This document shows, piece by piece, positions 10,570 to 23,012 of a stretch of 64,000 nt of DNA; within the stretch, counting starts at the first letter, position 1; every line of letters starts with the position of its first letter. The translations under genes were made by a program, and so were the position numbers. Location of the stretch: assembly GCA_037954325.1 (NCBI GenBank), contig JBBMNZ010000035.1, positions 4,066,001 through 4,130,000 on the forward strand, given 5' to 3'. The stretch comes from Fistularia commersonii (taxonomy: Eukaryota > Chordata > Actinopteri > Syngnathiformes > Fistulariidae). The notes under the pieces were generated by a model. It did not search any database, was not told the DNA's origin, and saw only the letters and a list, made by a program, of their open reading frames with translations.

Positions 10570-12784
10570 GCTATTAACTTCTTTTTTTCTATTAGAATTT
10601 CTTGGCAACGGATAACAAAAATAAAACCACAAAGGGAAAGCAAAGAAGCTAGCAAGCTAGAACAGCAGTGAACTGACACGTTAGCACACCGCAGGTTAGC
10701 ATATTAGCACCCAACCAACAAGTGAAACGCAGCTACGTAGCTAAATAGCATATGGCAAGAGCATATAATATCACAAGACCGTGTCCAATAAAAAAAGGCA
10801 TGATCATTTGACTTTATATAAACTATATATCAAGAATATGTTTATCTACAAAGTCAAAATGTGGTCAATGTAATATGATATAAAATGAGGCCTCGTTTGG
10901 TTTTATTTGTTTTTTTCCGGCATATGTGAATGCTAATGTGAACATGAAGAACATAGAATGTTCCTAATTCTTCCGTCACGAAATCATCAGATGTCCCAAC
11001 CGTCCGGCTGAGCTGGACTCTCACTGACCCGAGACGCTGTAACAAACTTGGAATGCCTGAGCTCCACACCCACTCTCCGAGGCGAACCCCCCACTCATGC
11101 TGTGGATCTTATTTCCCCTTGCATCAGTGACTCTGGGAGTGCCCTCGGCTAACAAGGTCGTGTTGCCTAACACCCGGACCCAGGGGTGTCGGCCTTATTT
11201 TTTGGTGCGATTTACATCCAAAATCTTTTTATCATAATTATTTTTATTATTATTAAGCTGGAGTCTTTGGGGCTTACGATCAAGATTCGCCTTACCAGGC
11301 AGGTGGGACGGCTTACATATAAGTCATATGTGTGTGTGTTCCGGAGAAAATAGGATCGGCAGTCTGCCTCAGTGGAAAAAAAAAAAGCAGTATCATGACC
11401 GCTGTGGCCAGAGCGTGACGCAACGGTGCGGCTCGGAGTCCTGTGGCGAGTTTATTTGTAGAAGCAACGCAAACAGCCTCTTCTAAGGAAAGATTATTTA
11501 AACGGGAGTTGTTAACAGAGCCTGTGACTCCCGGGTCCGGCAAAGTAAGCAAAATACAACAATCTCGCAACTTGTCGGTCAGGGCCGGCCTCCGCCGCAC
11601 CCAGACGCAGGGGTTCGGGTGAGGACCAGAGGAACGTGGCCCCCCGGCCTTCCTCCTCCAGGTGATGTTTCTAATCGTCCTGAACGGCGTCGGCCTTCGA
11701 GAACGCAGAATTGAAAAGAGGCAAGCAAACATTGACCAACTGAGACGGTCTCCTTGCTCCTAGCCAGGGCAAAAAAAAAAAAAAAAAGTCAAATTAGCTT
11801 CTCAACAACAGTGCTAACGGAGGAGGGACAGGCTGTGGAGATCGCAAACAAAACCCCTCAAACTCAACCTCACACTGGGCCTTGCACGACTACTGTTAGC
11901 ATCTGACGGCTAAGGTTAGCACTGCGTAGCCGTCTATAAGCCGCCATGTTGACGTGTCAGGGAAACCTGCGCATGTTCGCCCCCTCTCCACGCAACAACC
12001 GTCGCTAGGTCAGTGGCAATGAGGAAAATAGATTGGAATTTTGACATTTTCGTGTTGATAAATCAATATTTGGGGGTTCATCGCACTACTGAAGCAGCCG
12101 TTAGCCCTATATTCCTTCAACATGGTGTGCCTTTTCTGTCTAGAGAAAATGGTACATCTTCCGATACTTCCGACATGCAAGCACATGATCGGAATCTCTT
12201 TAATATTTTTAAATGTACAATATATGCAGGAATTTGTCATTGCATGACAGCGCCTTTGTCATAACTTGGCTTTTTTTCAGTTTTTTTGCATCTGGATTGG
12301 TTCTTTTAACCAATCACGTCAGCAAAAAGCTCTAGAATGGTGCAATTACATTTTCTATAGGTTTTTTTTAGGTCATATTTAATGAAATAGTGACATGGGA
12401 TGTTTCCTACGTTGCTTGTTTCATAAAGACTATGGCTTACGATGCCATTTTCAGACAAAACTGAAATTAATAAAAATATATCTCCAGTGCCACAGGACAG
12501 GCTGACCAACCTGGCCTTTCGTAACAAGTGAAAAGTGGTTCAAGATGTTAAGACAGCGGGTGTCATTGGGGGAAAATAAGTTTAAAAATGTGATTTAATT
12601 TGATTGCAATAAAAACATAAAATAAATTGTTTATGTCATGTTGCATCTGTGTTTCCATATTCAAAATATTTATCTCATCATATTTCTCAATATAGTAGGC
12701 CACTTTTACTACTTTTTTTAAATTTCATATTTCTTTTTTCAACTTTTATTGTCTTTATTTTTTTTGTTTCTTTTAAATCTATTT

Positions 12785-12860
12785 TGTGTACATCTGTATG
12801 AAGTCCTTGAGTGTTGAGTAAGGCGCCGTAAATAAAATGTAGCATTATTATTATCTGATA
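12785..12860 (+). repeat. Non-LTR element 3' tail-like sequence
   Basis: 'gtccttgagtgttgagtaaggcgccgtaaataaaatgt' followed by (ATT)n resembles the 3' tails of fish L2-type LINEs and their SINEs. It is short and degenerate, and absent from U2. Confidence 0.4.
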
Positions 12861-13086
12861 TCATGCTTTGGGGGAGTCTTTGGGGCCAAGGTGTCAGCAT
12901 CACGGCCCCTGCGATTGACAGACGCAAGCCGGGCAGCCGTGCTGACGCAGAGAAGATACTGCACCGAACTAGAGGTCAAAGGTCACGCAAAACTCACATG
13001 AAAGGTCACCCAGCGAGATTCCTGGAGCCAGATAAACGATAGTCTGATTATTTGTGTGATCCGGTCCCTGGTTTGATTCTGCTATG

Positions 13087-13090
<4 letters not shown>

Positions 13091-13147
<57 letters not shown>
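13091..13147 (+). repeat. (CA)n microsatellite, U1 only
   Basis: About 56 bases of CA repeat. The matching position of U2 (near 25.76 kb) lacks the array and several hundred flanking bases. Confidence 0.95.
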
Positions 13148-13149
<2 letters not shown>

Positions 13150-13501
13150 TCAATATGGTGGCTAAGCAGAAGACACACTGCTATAACTGGGCTCCAGCTT
13201 GTCAATGATCAACCACCTGAATGATCTCTTTTCATATTTGTCACAACTGTTGCCATAGCAACCAGTCAACCAGGCTAAAAGACGGACAATAAACGCTCAA
13301 TAGAACGCGACGCCATTCGGATCACAGGTTGAGGGTTAACATGCGAGATGGGCTTCGACGTGATGGAGCGCAGATGGCGTCTTATTGGTCTAATTGTACA
13401 CTTGCTGCAATCAAGGCGAGGCATGTTTTGATAAAAAAGTGTTGAAATCAATAACACACACACAAACACGCACACTTACAGATCATCATTCCTTCCAGAG
13501 T

Positions 13502-13504
<3 letters not shown>

Positions 13505-13569
<65 letters not shown>
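13505..13569 (+). repeat. (CA)n microsatellite upstream of keratin copy 1
   Basis: About 64 bases of CA repeat, 230 bases upstream of the start codon. The orthologous array in U2 (26072-26115) is about 20 bases shorter. Confidence 0.95.
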
Positions 13570-13571
<2 letters not shown>

Positions 13572-13700
13572 TTCTGCAAATGTCCTCAGAAGATTGGAAA
13601 GAAACTGAGCCCCATCCTTAGAGACAGACGGGGGGTGCCAGTTCGAGGAGAGCCTTCCCTCCTGGCCTCCCTCCCCCCGGGGAACCACCCTCGGACCGCC

Positions 13701-13709
13701 GCTATATCT
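13701..13709 (+). promoter_or_regulatory. TATA-like element of keratin copy 1
   Basis: gctatatct lies about 90 bases upstream of the ATG at 13798 within a GC-rich proximal promoter. The same sequence is kept at 26246-26254 in front of copy 2, with near-identical surroundings from the CA array to the start codon. Confidence 0.45.
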
Positions 13710-13797
13710 GCGGCCTCGTCCTCCGTCCGGCTCAGCTCCTGTCAGCAGCCGTCCGACGTCCCTCTCCTCGCGACTCTTCTCCGGTCAGCTAGCAACC

Positions 13798-16385
13798 ATG
13801 AACACATCCATGCCGGTAATCGATCCCCCTTACAAGGGGGACTTCTGGGAGCAGACCAAGGGCCACAAGAAGACGGTGTGCCCCACGCCGCGCCCCTACC
13901 CCGAGAAGGTGATCTGCGGGCCTTTCGTCCCAAACGTCTGGACGAAAAGTCCCGTCATCGATTTCCAGTCCGGCTGTTATGACTTCTCCAGGTACGGCGC
14001 CGGGGGCCACCACTCTCACGCAACGCAACGCTATTTGACATCGCTCCGGGATCTCGGCGTTCTCCCGGCTTGTCTTGCTCTGTTTACACCGATGTGTATT
14101 TCTGTGACTCTTCTTCGTCCAGGAAGTCTCTGGACTGGGGGAAGGTGGGTCGGAGCAAGTTCGAAGTGATCTGCGGCACGGACTCGGGTGCCTTCCACCT
14201 GAACGAGAAGGCCACCATGCAGATGCTGAACGACCGCTTGGCCGCCTACCTGGAGAAGGTGCACTCGCTGCAGACGGCTAATGAGCACCTGGAGATCAAG
14301 ATCAGGGAGTACTATGAAAAGAAGGGCCCTGCCAAAGAGAAGGACTGCAGCAAGTACTTGGCCATCATCTGTGAGCTGAGGGAAAAGGTGAGGCGTGGGA
14401 GCCGTGCCGGCTTCTGAAGCCAAGCTAAGTGCAGACCCGACACCGAGGCAGGAGTCAATCCCAGCTGTCGCTCAGCTGGAGGAGGCCTTTAACCCTTTAA
14501 CTGCTCACCTGTCCGTCACAGGGCAACATATAGGGACATACGACAAATTCACCACATCATTCACATCGTCATGGCAACAGATGCTAAACAATGACCACCC
14601 GCCCGTTGTTCTTCCCTTCAGATCACCAGCGCCACCACCATCAACGCCAGCCTCCTGCTCAAGATCGATAACGCCAGACTGGCGGCGGAAGACTTCAAAA
14701 TCAAGTAGGTCTCCGTCCCCGTGGAAACGTCCACCGCTTTTTCTCGCATCGTTCAAGAACCGTCATTCCAAGTTCCTTCTAACCAATCAGATTCGAGCAG
14801 GAGCATCTGCTGTACCAGTCGGTGTTGGCCGACGTGACCAACCTGCGGCGAATGCGGGACCAGTTGATCATGATGAAGACGGACCTGGAGTTGCAGATCA
14901 AGAGCCTGCATGACGAGCTGGTCTGCCTGAAGAAGTATCACATCGAGGTTCGGGTTTCTTCTCGTCTCCTCGCCGATGACAAGCGGAGAAAGAACCCTCG
15001 CTGACGTTTCCTCGCGTTTCTGCAGGAAGTGACGGCGCTGCGTTGCAAGCTCACCGGCAAGATCAGCGTGGAGGTGGACGCCGCTCCCCAGCCGGACCTC
15101 GCCAGGATCCTGGAGGAGATCCGGGCCAAGTATGAAGCCATCACCTGTAGATACCGGGAGGAACAACACACCTGGTTTACCAAGAAGGTGACAGGACACG
15201 TGGCCAAAACAAAAAAAAAAAAAGCCAATCACCTTCATGTCCAACGATTTCTTCTCCTTTTTCGTCCCTCGCTCCAGACATCATGCTTGAAAAAGGATGT
15301 GGACGTCAAAACGGAGACAATCCAGACGTCCAAGACGGAGATCTGCGAACTGCGGAGTTCCTACCAGAGCCTGCAGATCGAGTTGCAGTCTCAGATCAGC
15401 TTGGTGAGGAAAGCAAAACAAAGCAAAACATCTGCTCGCATCTCAGACGGGTTTTTTTTTCTTCCCTTGAATGAGCGAAACTCACCATCTCGCTCAAAGA
15501 GGAGGCTAGAGATGAAGGATAGTGTGTTTGGATGACGGAGGTGGTGGAAGTTGGGGGTGATGTTTCCCAGATGCCCGTTCAAACTCCAAGAGATACTCCA
15601 GGTCAAATCTGAGGGAACGTTGGAAGCACATCATCGCCGCTGCCCGGCTGGTGTTCCTCCAAAAAAAGCGATGAAAGAGGAGCAAAAATGCGGAACCGTG
15701 ATCCATCACCTCGTGCGCTGTTCAGACTCATGCTTGTGTAATGCATGTGTTATACACAGCCGGGGGAGGGGGGCTACTTCCCTGTGTGACCACCCCGGAT
15801 TTCTCTTCTGCCGCCTTGCAGAGGGTGTCGCTGGAGACCAGGTTGAGGGAGACGGAGGCCCACTACAGCTTCACCCTCTGCAGCTTCCAGAAGAATATCA
15901 ACTTGATGGAAGCGGGGGTTAGCGACCTGCACAGCAAGATCGAGTACCACAGGCAGCAGTACACGATCCTGTTCGACATCAAGGTCCGGCTGGAGCACGA
16001 GATCGCCACCTACAGGAGCCTGCTGGAGGAGCAGGAGTGCAGGTGGAACATCTGACACAGATCTGCACATTCAGGGAAAATAGTCTCTTGCTAATTTCTG
16101 TTTTCCCCTCTTTCTCCCCTTTGTTTTTAAGGAAAATCATTGATGGTAAGTAACATCTGAGTGAGGCGTGTTTGAGTATGTTGCCATGGCAACGGTTGGT
16201 TCTTCTCTGGTGTCACAGGGGGCACCAAGCAGGTCATCCAAACTACCACCAAAATCCCTCAGCAAACCACCCAGCAGTACAGCCAGCAAACCAGCCAGCA
16301 GTACAGCCAGCAAACCACCGGGCAGTACAGCCAGCAGACCAGCCAGCAAACCGGCCAGCAGTATGGCCAGACCACCTTCAAGTAA
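13798..16385 (+). CDS. Atypical type I keratin, duplicate copy 1, 462 aa
   Basis: Nine coding exons: 13798-13991, 14123-14387, 14622-14704, 14791-14947, 15026-15187, 15278-15403, 15822-16042, 16132-16145 and 16219-16385. They sum to 1389 bp and all use GT/AG. The head (residues 1-91) is not Gly-rich. It has Pro, Lys and Cys (VCPTPRPYPEKVIC) and its own exon junction at residue 65. The rod starts at about 92 (NEKATMQMLNDRLAAYLEKV) and ends with RSLLEEQECR at about 402. A 14-bp microexon encodes KIID. The tail (about 403-462) is made of Gln/Thr/Ser repeats such as QQTTQQYSQQTS. Family role: acidic partner of keratin filaments in epithelia. The Cys-bearing head and Gln/Thr tail are unusual. A relation to teleost 'thread keratin' type I genes is possible but unproven. 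Confidence 0.9.
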
Positions 16386-16439
16386 ACAGTCCCCATGAAG
16401 GCACCGCCAGTTTCTTGTCACACACACACATAATGTCAA

Positions 16440-16622
16440 ATTAAAGCTATTGCAGGAGAAAAAGGGAAAGTGGTCCGAAAACATGTACGCCAAATTGAAG
16501 TCTGTCCGTGGGGGGGGTTGATGAAACAGCACGTGCAACTCAAGATTAAGTGCCCGCGTGTGTGTGTGTGCATGCGCGCATGCATGTGCGCGTGTGGTTG
16601 TGTTCACGACACAAGAAATAAA
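16440..16622 (+). terminator. Polyadenylation signals of keratin copy 1
   Basis: ATTAAA at 16440-16445 (55 bases after the stop) and AATAAA at 16617-16622. Both are conserved in copy 2. A TG-rich stretch follows the second. Confidence 0.6.
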
Positions 16623-18602
16623 CCCACTGGTGAATGCACGCAAGCTTGTGTTGTGTCATCACTTTGCTGGAATCAAGAGGGAGTCTTTTCAAAGTGGTGT
16701 TCAACATGGTTGTCGTGGCAACCAAGCCCGCTGCCGCAACAGCGCCGCTGTTTGGTGACGGACAAGCAACTGTACCGGTCGACACCGCGAACAGTAACCT
16801 TTTAAACCCAGCGTCTTGGTGCAGGGATACGTGGCAGGAATGCAGTCTGACACAAAATGGCCGCCACAGAGCCGGAATGGGGGATTCAGCGCTGCACTTT
16901 CACCCCTTCTGAGAGGCGCTACAGAGCCGCCTCTCGGGCCCCCGGTCAATCTGTGTGAGTTTTTATGTAACGGACAAAGCTAGATATGACTGTGTGTATG
17001 TGTGTGTGCGTTTTCTCCGCACTTCAACAGTAGCAGAGATTAAACCGAAGTCCCGTCAAAAGTTCAAGATTCCCTCATAATGTTGTAATGTGTGCTTTGG
17101 ACGGGAGGCTTAAAGACAGGATCAGATCCGACCCCCCTTCTTCTGGGAACCTCGTACCACTTGCCCATATTTGGGCCATTTGTTTGCACTGGTGTGCGCC
17201 CTCCTCTCCCCCCATGCCGCTGCAATGATGGTTTCATGACAGCGTGGCTCTGCGAGAACCCCAAATAGAGCTGACAAAGTGTCTCATTAGTGTGAAAAAT
17301 TCGCTGCCGCGGCTCCGGCAGCTTATCCAGAGCACGGTCGAGTCTATTTTTTCGCAACGGTTGGGGCTTATGGACGGCAAGGTTTGATCTCACAGCCTTG
17401 CTTCTTTCTCAAGACGCCGCTCGGATGCTAATAGGCAACATTGTCCTGACCAATATCCCCGCAGCTGCCAAGTAACATAAACACACACGCAACAGATTCC
17501 AGAACGGGAGTATAAATAAAATAAAACTGGCGTCACAGCTGGACAAATCAAGTCTTTCAAGAAGTTTGATGTTACAGTGCAGGAGGGCGGAGGGGAACTC
17601 CCACTGAAAACCTGATGTTTTTTTTTTTTAAATAACACGTGGTGGATTAAAAGGAGGATCAGCCCAGATTGCACCCTCGGGGTCGGGATCTCGGTGTAAC
17701 GAACTCGCCTGATAAACGGATATCGTTCATCTCTCCGGCATGCTGGCGAACAACACTACTTTCTTCTTTCTCAGCCTGCGCGGTGATAAAAAAGGCTACA
17801 AAGCTGTGAGGTCCTGTTAGAAATGGCAGTGATGGCGGCCACAAAGAGAGTTTTAAACAAATCGAAGGTAAAGAGAAACATCGCCACATTACAAATGAAC
17901 ACATGCAATACCAGCTTTGACCACTAGGTGACACAGTTATATATGATTTAATGAATTTTTTTTGGGTGACCCTGTGATTGACAGGTGACCCTTCCATGTT
18001 ATACCCCCCTGTACAAATGTCTGTTTGGACAGACTCGTCCCAACCCGCATTTTTTATTTAATGGTAAAATCCTTTAAATCTGGCCCCAATTTCCTTCTGG
18101 CTTTGAGTGACAGACAGTGTTATCTGGTATTCCTTAATAACCACCTTGCCGCTGTAATCTGAAGACAGACCAGCTGGAAGCAGTAACTGCAGTCGTAAAA
18201 GAAAAGGACTCTTATTTTAACCAGACATATATTATCCATACTGATACCGTTATCTCCTGTGTCTATACAACCCCTTTGGTGACGGGTTCACCTGGAATAT
18301 TGCAGCCTTAGCATCCTGCACAGAGAGAAAAACATTTTAGCATTAGCATTTTTTGAGGGAAGATGCTGGGAAGATGAACGTCAGCAAGGCTGCTGCAGTG
18401 AAGAGTATCAGGCAGGAAGTGATGCCAAACCGCCACCCAACACTCCCGCTCCCACTTCCTGTCACACCGTGACTGTTACCGGCATACCCGCTGGCTAGCA
18501 GCTAGCCGTGACTGAGATCATGGGAGAAGGGTTCTACTCGTATGTTGTTGCAGGAAATGTCAGCAAAGTGAAAAGTTCATTTACCGGAGAGGGATATGTG
18601 TG

Positions 18603-18604
<2 letters not shown>

Positions 18605-18642
<38 letters not shown>
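18605..18642 (+). repeat. (TG)n microsatellite
   Basis: About 38 bases of TG repeat in a part of U1 that is missing from U2. Confidence 0.95.
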
Positions 18643-18644
<2 letters not shown>

Positions 18645-18764
18645 TCAGGTCCACCAGGCACATCCTGCCTTGACGCTTTCAAGACTTCAAGGATCAAGAG
18701 CGACGACAAGCTTTTTATCAGTCAGAGGGCTAAATCTGGCTAACTTACTGCAAACTCTCTCTTG

Positions 18765-19710
18765 CCCTGCAGGTCAGGAATGCAAAAAAAGAAAGGTCAA
18801 AGGTGAATTAATGAACTTTGCGTGACTTTTAAAAAAAGAAAGGAGAAGAAAGAAAAGGAAAACAGCTGTTTGGGGGCGAAATCAATGAAACCAGATTTTC
18901 GTCAAGATTTACGTCTTCCGTCAATTGATCTGATATATATTGATATACTAATGTTTGCAATGCAAACAAATTTCAATATCAGTGAATTGTATGTCATTTT
19001 ATTTCATAAGCTCAAACTTGTAATAAACTGAAATCCAGTCTTTTGCTTGAAATTGATTTGTTTTTTTTATCTCGATTAAAACTAAACAGAATATTTGAGC
19101 GTGAACTGGGATTTTTATTTTAATTTTTTGAATCTGCCTAACCTGCAGCTGCTCGCGCTCTCCAGCTGTCAGGTCAGGAATGCAAAAACAAAGGCCAAAG
19201 GTGAATTCATTAACTTTGCATGACTTTAAAGAAAGAAAATAGAAGAATGGGGAAAACAGTTGTTTAGAGGCGTCCATTGATACGATATCATTTATATTGA
19301 TGTTTGCGATGTGGCAAACTCAAATCACAAAAATCTCAATTTAAGTTTATTTTATAATTGTGATGAGCTCGAGTTGGATTAAACTAAAATCCAATTGATG
19401 GGTTCCTTTATCCAGATTAAGATGAAACGGAACACTTGAGGAAGGACTGTAATATTTTTTATTTATGTATTTTTTTTAAAACCTGGCTGACCTGCAGCTG
19501 CCTGCTATCTCCAACCCTGCGGGTCGGTAATGCAAAAAAAAAGAAAAAGGTCAAAAGTGACCAAAAATTTAAAACAAATATTCCAGTTTAAGTCCATTCT
19601 CTATTTTTTGATTAAAATGGAACAAATTGATTGGTTCCTTGATCCAGATTAAGATGAAACACAATACTTGAGGGAATGCGCAGAAGTAAAAATCCTGTAT
19701 TTCTGAAGTG
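18765..19710 (+). repeat. Large tandem repeat, about 2.5 units of 350-400 bp
   Basis: Unit starts are recognisable by 'aggtcaggaatgcaaaaa' at about 18771 and 19171, with a diverged third start near 19520 (gggtcggtaatgcaaaaa). Within each unit come '...ggtcaaaggtgaatt', 'gattaaaatgaaac/ actaaacagaata', 'acttgag' and 'cctgcagctgc' in the same order. The third unit is truncated. The whole array is absent from U2. Confidence 0.65.
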
Positions 19711-21755
19711 TGGCTCCAGTTCTTTCTTTCTTATTAAAAAAAATTGTTTTAGCTAACTCGAGGCCTGGTATCAGCAATGTTTGTTTTTAAAGGGTCAAGA
19801 TGGTGGGTTGGGCTGACCAGGCGGGCGTGAGACACACTGGTGTATGTGTGTGTGTTCTTGTGTGTATTCTTTTGAGTGTATGTGTGTTTGGCAAAAACAA
19901 CACCAGATCAAAAACTAGGCGCAGGACTTGTATCAAGAACTGGATAGTGTTTATACTGGCACTATCAGTGAGTGGTGATTGAGTACGGAAGTGTGGTTAT
20001 GTGTGTGTGTGTCTTTGTGTGTGTGTGTTACTTACACCAATCTATATACGAATGACTGACTTTAACTATGTAAAGACTTACACAGAATATTTTACTCATT
20101 GTTAAACATTGCATTAAATGCAACACAATTTTCAGGACAAAAGTTATATAACCAAATGCAGATTTTCCAAACGTGCAGCCGTGAACATGTGTAGGCGTGC
20201 ACCGCTGGACAGGTAAGGCAGAAGTGGTGTTTGCAGTGTTTATGGACCGGACTACAACTTGTTTTATGATGACAAAATTAACATTTTTGACCCCCATACC
20301 TGGAAGTGTCTGCAGAATCCACAATACAGGTAAAACTGGCTAGAGGGGGGATTATCGTACACGTCGTGCATGTTTGCAGAAACATGAGGGATGTTGAGTG
20401 TTGCAAAAGGGGGGAGCAAGCTGTTGGGCAAATACAGTTTAACTGAAAATTTCAAAGGTAAACTTGCCGCGGGACTTCAAGTTCTTTCAAATAATCCCAC
20501 TGAATCAATGTTTAAAAGCTAAAAAAAAGATATAAATCACACCGTGCATGCAGCCTTTGCGTGCATGACAGTACAGACTTTAAAAGGCAGGATTTTTGTG
20601 CAGTTCTTACTCCTTCCCTCAAAACTGGGCTAATGGCGTCATCTAGTGGTGAAAATGAGTATTGCAGGAGATCGGAGCTCATTTAACAGAATTATAAAAT
20701 CCCAACCATCACCCTGCACATACACAAGATCCTAAATCGGATATTGCTTTTTTTTTTTTCCAAATCCTTCAGTTGCATTTTGAGAGTTTTTTCCCCTCAC
20801 ATACAGGTTTTAAAATGTGATTCTTTCAGAAGACTCATGAGCCAGGAGGATCTGGCATTGAGATGATTTATGATTCTCCCAAGCCGTGTAAATAATCAAC
20901 TCACTTTTTTTTTTTTTTCTCTCGAGACAGATGATCGGTTGAAAAAAAAAATTTGACAATGCCAAGCGACTCTCATATCTTTTTATGGAAATATTCTGCT
21001 ACGGAAACCAACCTCTGGGCTGTCTCCCGGCAGGAAGTGGAGGGAACGTGGCAGCCCTCCCCCCTGCAGCTTCCCCTGGGGATGATGTCCAAAACTGTGC
21101 TTCCAGAACCGGCCTCAGCATCAGCAGGACCCCTAAATCAGAAAATCACATCTGGACCTCTTCGGATTGCTCTCTTTCGGCCGTTAGACGGGGAACGACC
21201 TGGGTTTGTTAATCTGCTGCCACAAAGTTGTCAGAGAAACAAAACCACGCCGAGTCATGAGGGGAAAACAAACTCATCGTTGGCTGAGGATCAATGTCCG
21301 GAGCGGTCCCGGGAGGATGGCCCTGCCGTCCTGGTGCTCGGCCTCTGCATACCTGAGGGCCCGTCAGGAAAACCTTAAATGTTAGTTGACACAGATGACA
21401 CCTCGAGGTGAATTATTTATTATCATTTTTTTTTTTTATTTTATCAAGGACTCCACAAGCACTTTTAAAGAAGGTTATACAGCGCTGTACATGTGGGAGG
21501 CCGGGCAGATTCGGCCGGTCGTGTCGCCTCCCTTTAAATAATATTCTTATTTAAATGTGCTACAATCTTATTATAAAAGCTTGTGTAACTGGTCCTGCAG
21601 CTTCTCTGATATGTCGGTAATATTTCTGTCGGGACTTTTGTTTCCATGTGATGTAAAAGGAAAAAAAAGAAACTACAGTGGAAACAGACGCCAGTTCATT
21701 AGTGTGTTTTTTTTCTTTCTTTCTTCTTTTTCTGTCCCTCCCTCCCCCCTCAACC

Positions 21756-21787
21756 GTCCCTTTACAAACTCTAGTTTGTAAAGGGAC
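21756..21787. repeat. Perfect 15-bp inverted repeat at a deletion point
   Basis: Arms 21756-21770 (GTCCCTTTACAAACT) and 21773-21787 are exact reverse complements with a 2-base loop. In U2 the corresponding position holds the smap1 terminal exon (34494-34625) and several hundred flanking bases. The palindrome therefore marks the exon-loss point in U1. Confidence 0.8.
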
Positions 21788-22841
21788 GTTTCTAGAGACC
21801 CTCAGCTGTCAAATGATATATTACGCAAGACTTTCATATGAATACACAATATAGAGTCAAAAGGTTTTCTTTTCGTGTTTTTTTTTTTAAATTGTGTTAT
21901 TTATGTACATAAACAAGTTGCCCAAAATTGTTCCGCGTGGCTCTTTGGAGATTTACTCTTTCAACGTCAACTTACCCACAGAGAGGGTGTTTATTGCCAC
22001 CCTCTTAAAATAATCTTATAAATAATGAGTCATTTTTTTACAAAAATGTTTTTTTTTGCCTAAATCATCTCCTCGTGATGCTGACCACCTCTGGCAAAAT
22101 TGTCTACATCCCCAGTTAAACAGATTATGCCATTCTACCCCTTTAGTAGAAATTCCCTTTTTCAAGAGTGTGTCAAAGGGTTTGGTTTTTTATGTTCCCT
22201 GAAAATCTGACAAAATGATTTAGGTGATTATTCTAAGAGGGTGACGTTATATTATCTGCACCGACGATGTTAATTCAAGGCCTGTGAGAACGGTTGAAGG
22301 GCTAACTTAGCCCAACATGCCAACCTCTGGTCAAACGACAGTAATCCAAACCCGTGCCTGGACAGGTGTAATCCTCAGCATCCTCACAGCTAGTTTAAAT
22401 GATCATTCGGTCTCTGGGTTTCTCCCACAATGCTTTACTGCCCTCTAGTAGCCAGGATTTTCCAGTAGAGCTTCAAAGTGTGCCGTCCCGTACCCTGCTG
22501 CTGCCTGATAGCCGCGGAGAAACTGCAGCAAAGTGCTTGAGATATCAGTTGCTGGACGCACTGGGTGCGGCCCTGATGTGTGACAAGAGAGAACACACAC
22601 CTCCCAGCGACAAACCAACAATGGTTCCTGCGCGGCTGTTATGCAATGCGGCTCCTTGTAATCACGTTACAGTAAAAATTCCCTCCCACCCCTGTGTTTC
22701 TGCAATGATGAGCTGATTTTCGCAGCTTGAGAACTGAACATGTGATCAACATTCCTTTGCAATAAATGAATCACATTTTTTGTCCACTATTGCGGAACCC
22801 GGGGGCGCAAGCTCTTTCATCGATGATTATATACTATAATT

Positions 22842-23012
22842 TCTGGTTCGATTCCCGGCTCCTCCTCGTGTGTCGAAGTGTTTTCGAGCAAGACACTGAA
22901 CCCCTGACTGCCACCCTGGCGCTGGTGGACGGCAGCCTACTGCTCATCCATGATGGATTAATGCAGAGAGCGAATTTCCCCACGAGGGATTAATAAATTA
23001 TTATTATTATGA
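22842..23012 (+). mobile_element. SINE-like insertion, U1 only
   Basis: Begins almost directly with a tRNA-type B box (GGTTCGATTCC, 22847-22857). It continues through 'gagcaagacactgaacccc', a phrase common in fish SINEs, and ends 'gggattaataaattattattattat', a LINE-type 3' tail. U2 at about 35502-35520 has an uninterrupted 'gattataatataatgattgaag', so the sequence is an insertion. No A box is visible, so the copy is probably 5'-truncated. Confidence 0.65.

Larger units (their letters stand above)
4541..11325. other. Intergenic region with repeats, no gene recognised
   Basis: Between the divergently transcribed 397-aa keratin and the duplicated segment. It holds a degenerate interspersed-repeat fragment near 5.7-5.94 kb, TG/CA arrays near 6.64, 6.81, 8.51, 9.39 and 10.54 kb, a T-rich minisatellite at 7.09-7.38 kb, a GC-richer block at 7.87-8.46 kb, a hAT-like element at 9.58-9.99 kb, and a 10-bp minisatellite at 10.33 kb. 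The longest open frame (7331-7960) is driven by T-runs and has no recognisable domain. Confidence 0.6.

Noticed and set aside
13476..13688. Poly-Val/Cys frames over CA arrays, also near 13.1, 26.0, 51.8, 54.0 and 55.6 kb
   Set aside because: Dinucleotide repeats read as VCVC or THTH. No gene.
20953..21378. 141-codon + strand frame, with a relative at 33523-33858
   Set aside because: The frame is broken and shifted between the two duplicated units, so it is not maintained as a protein.
22847..22857. Possible tRNA gene (B box GGTTCGATTCC)
   Set aside because: No A box, acceptor stem or anticodon arm upstream. The following sequence is a SINE body with a LINE tail.
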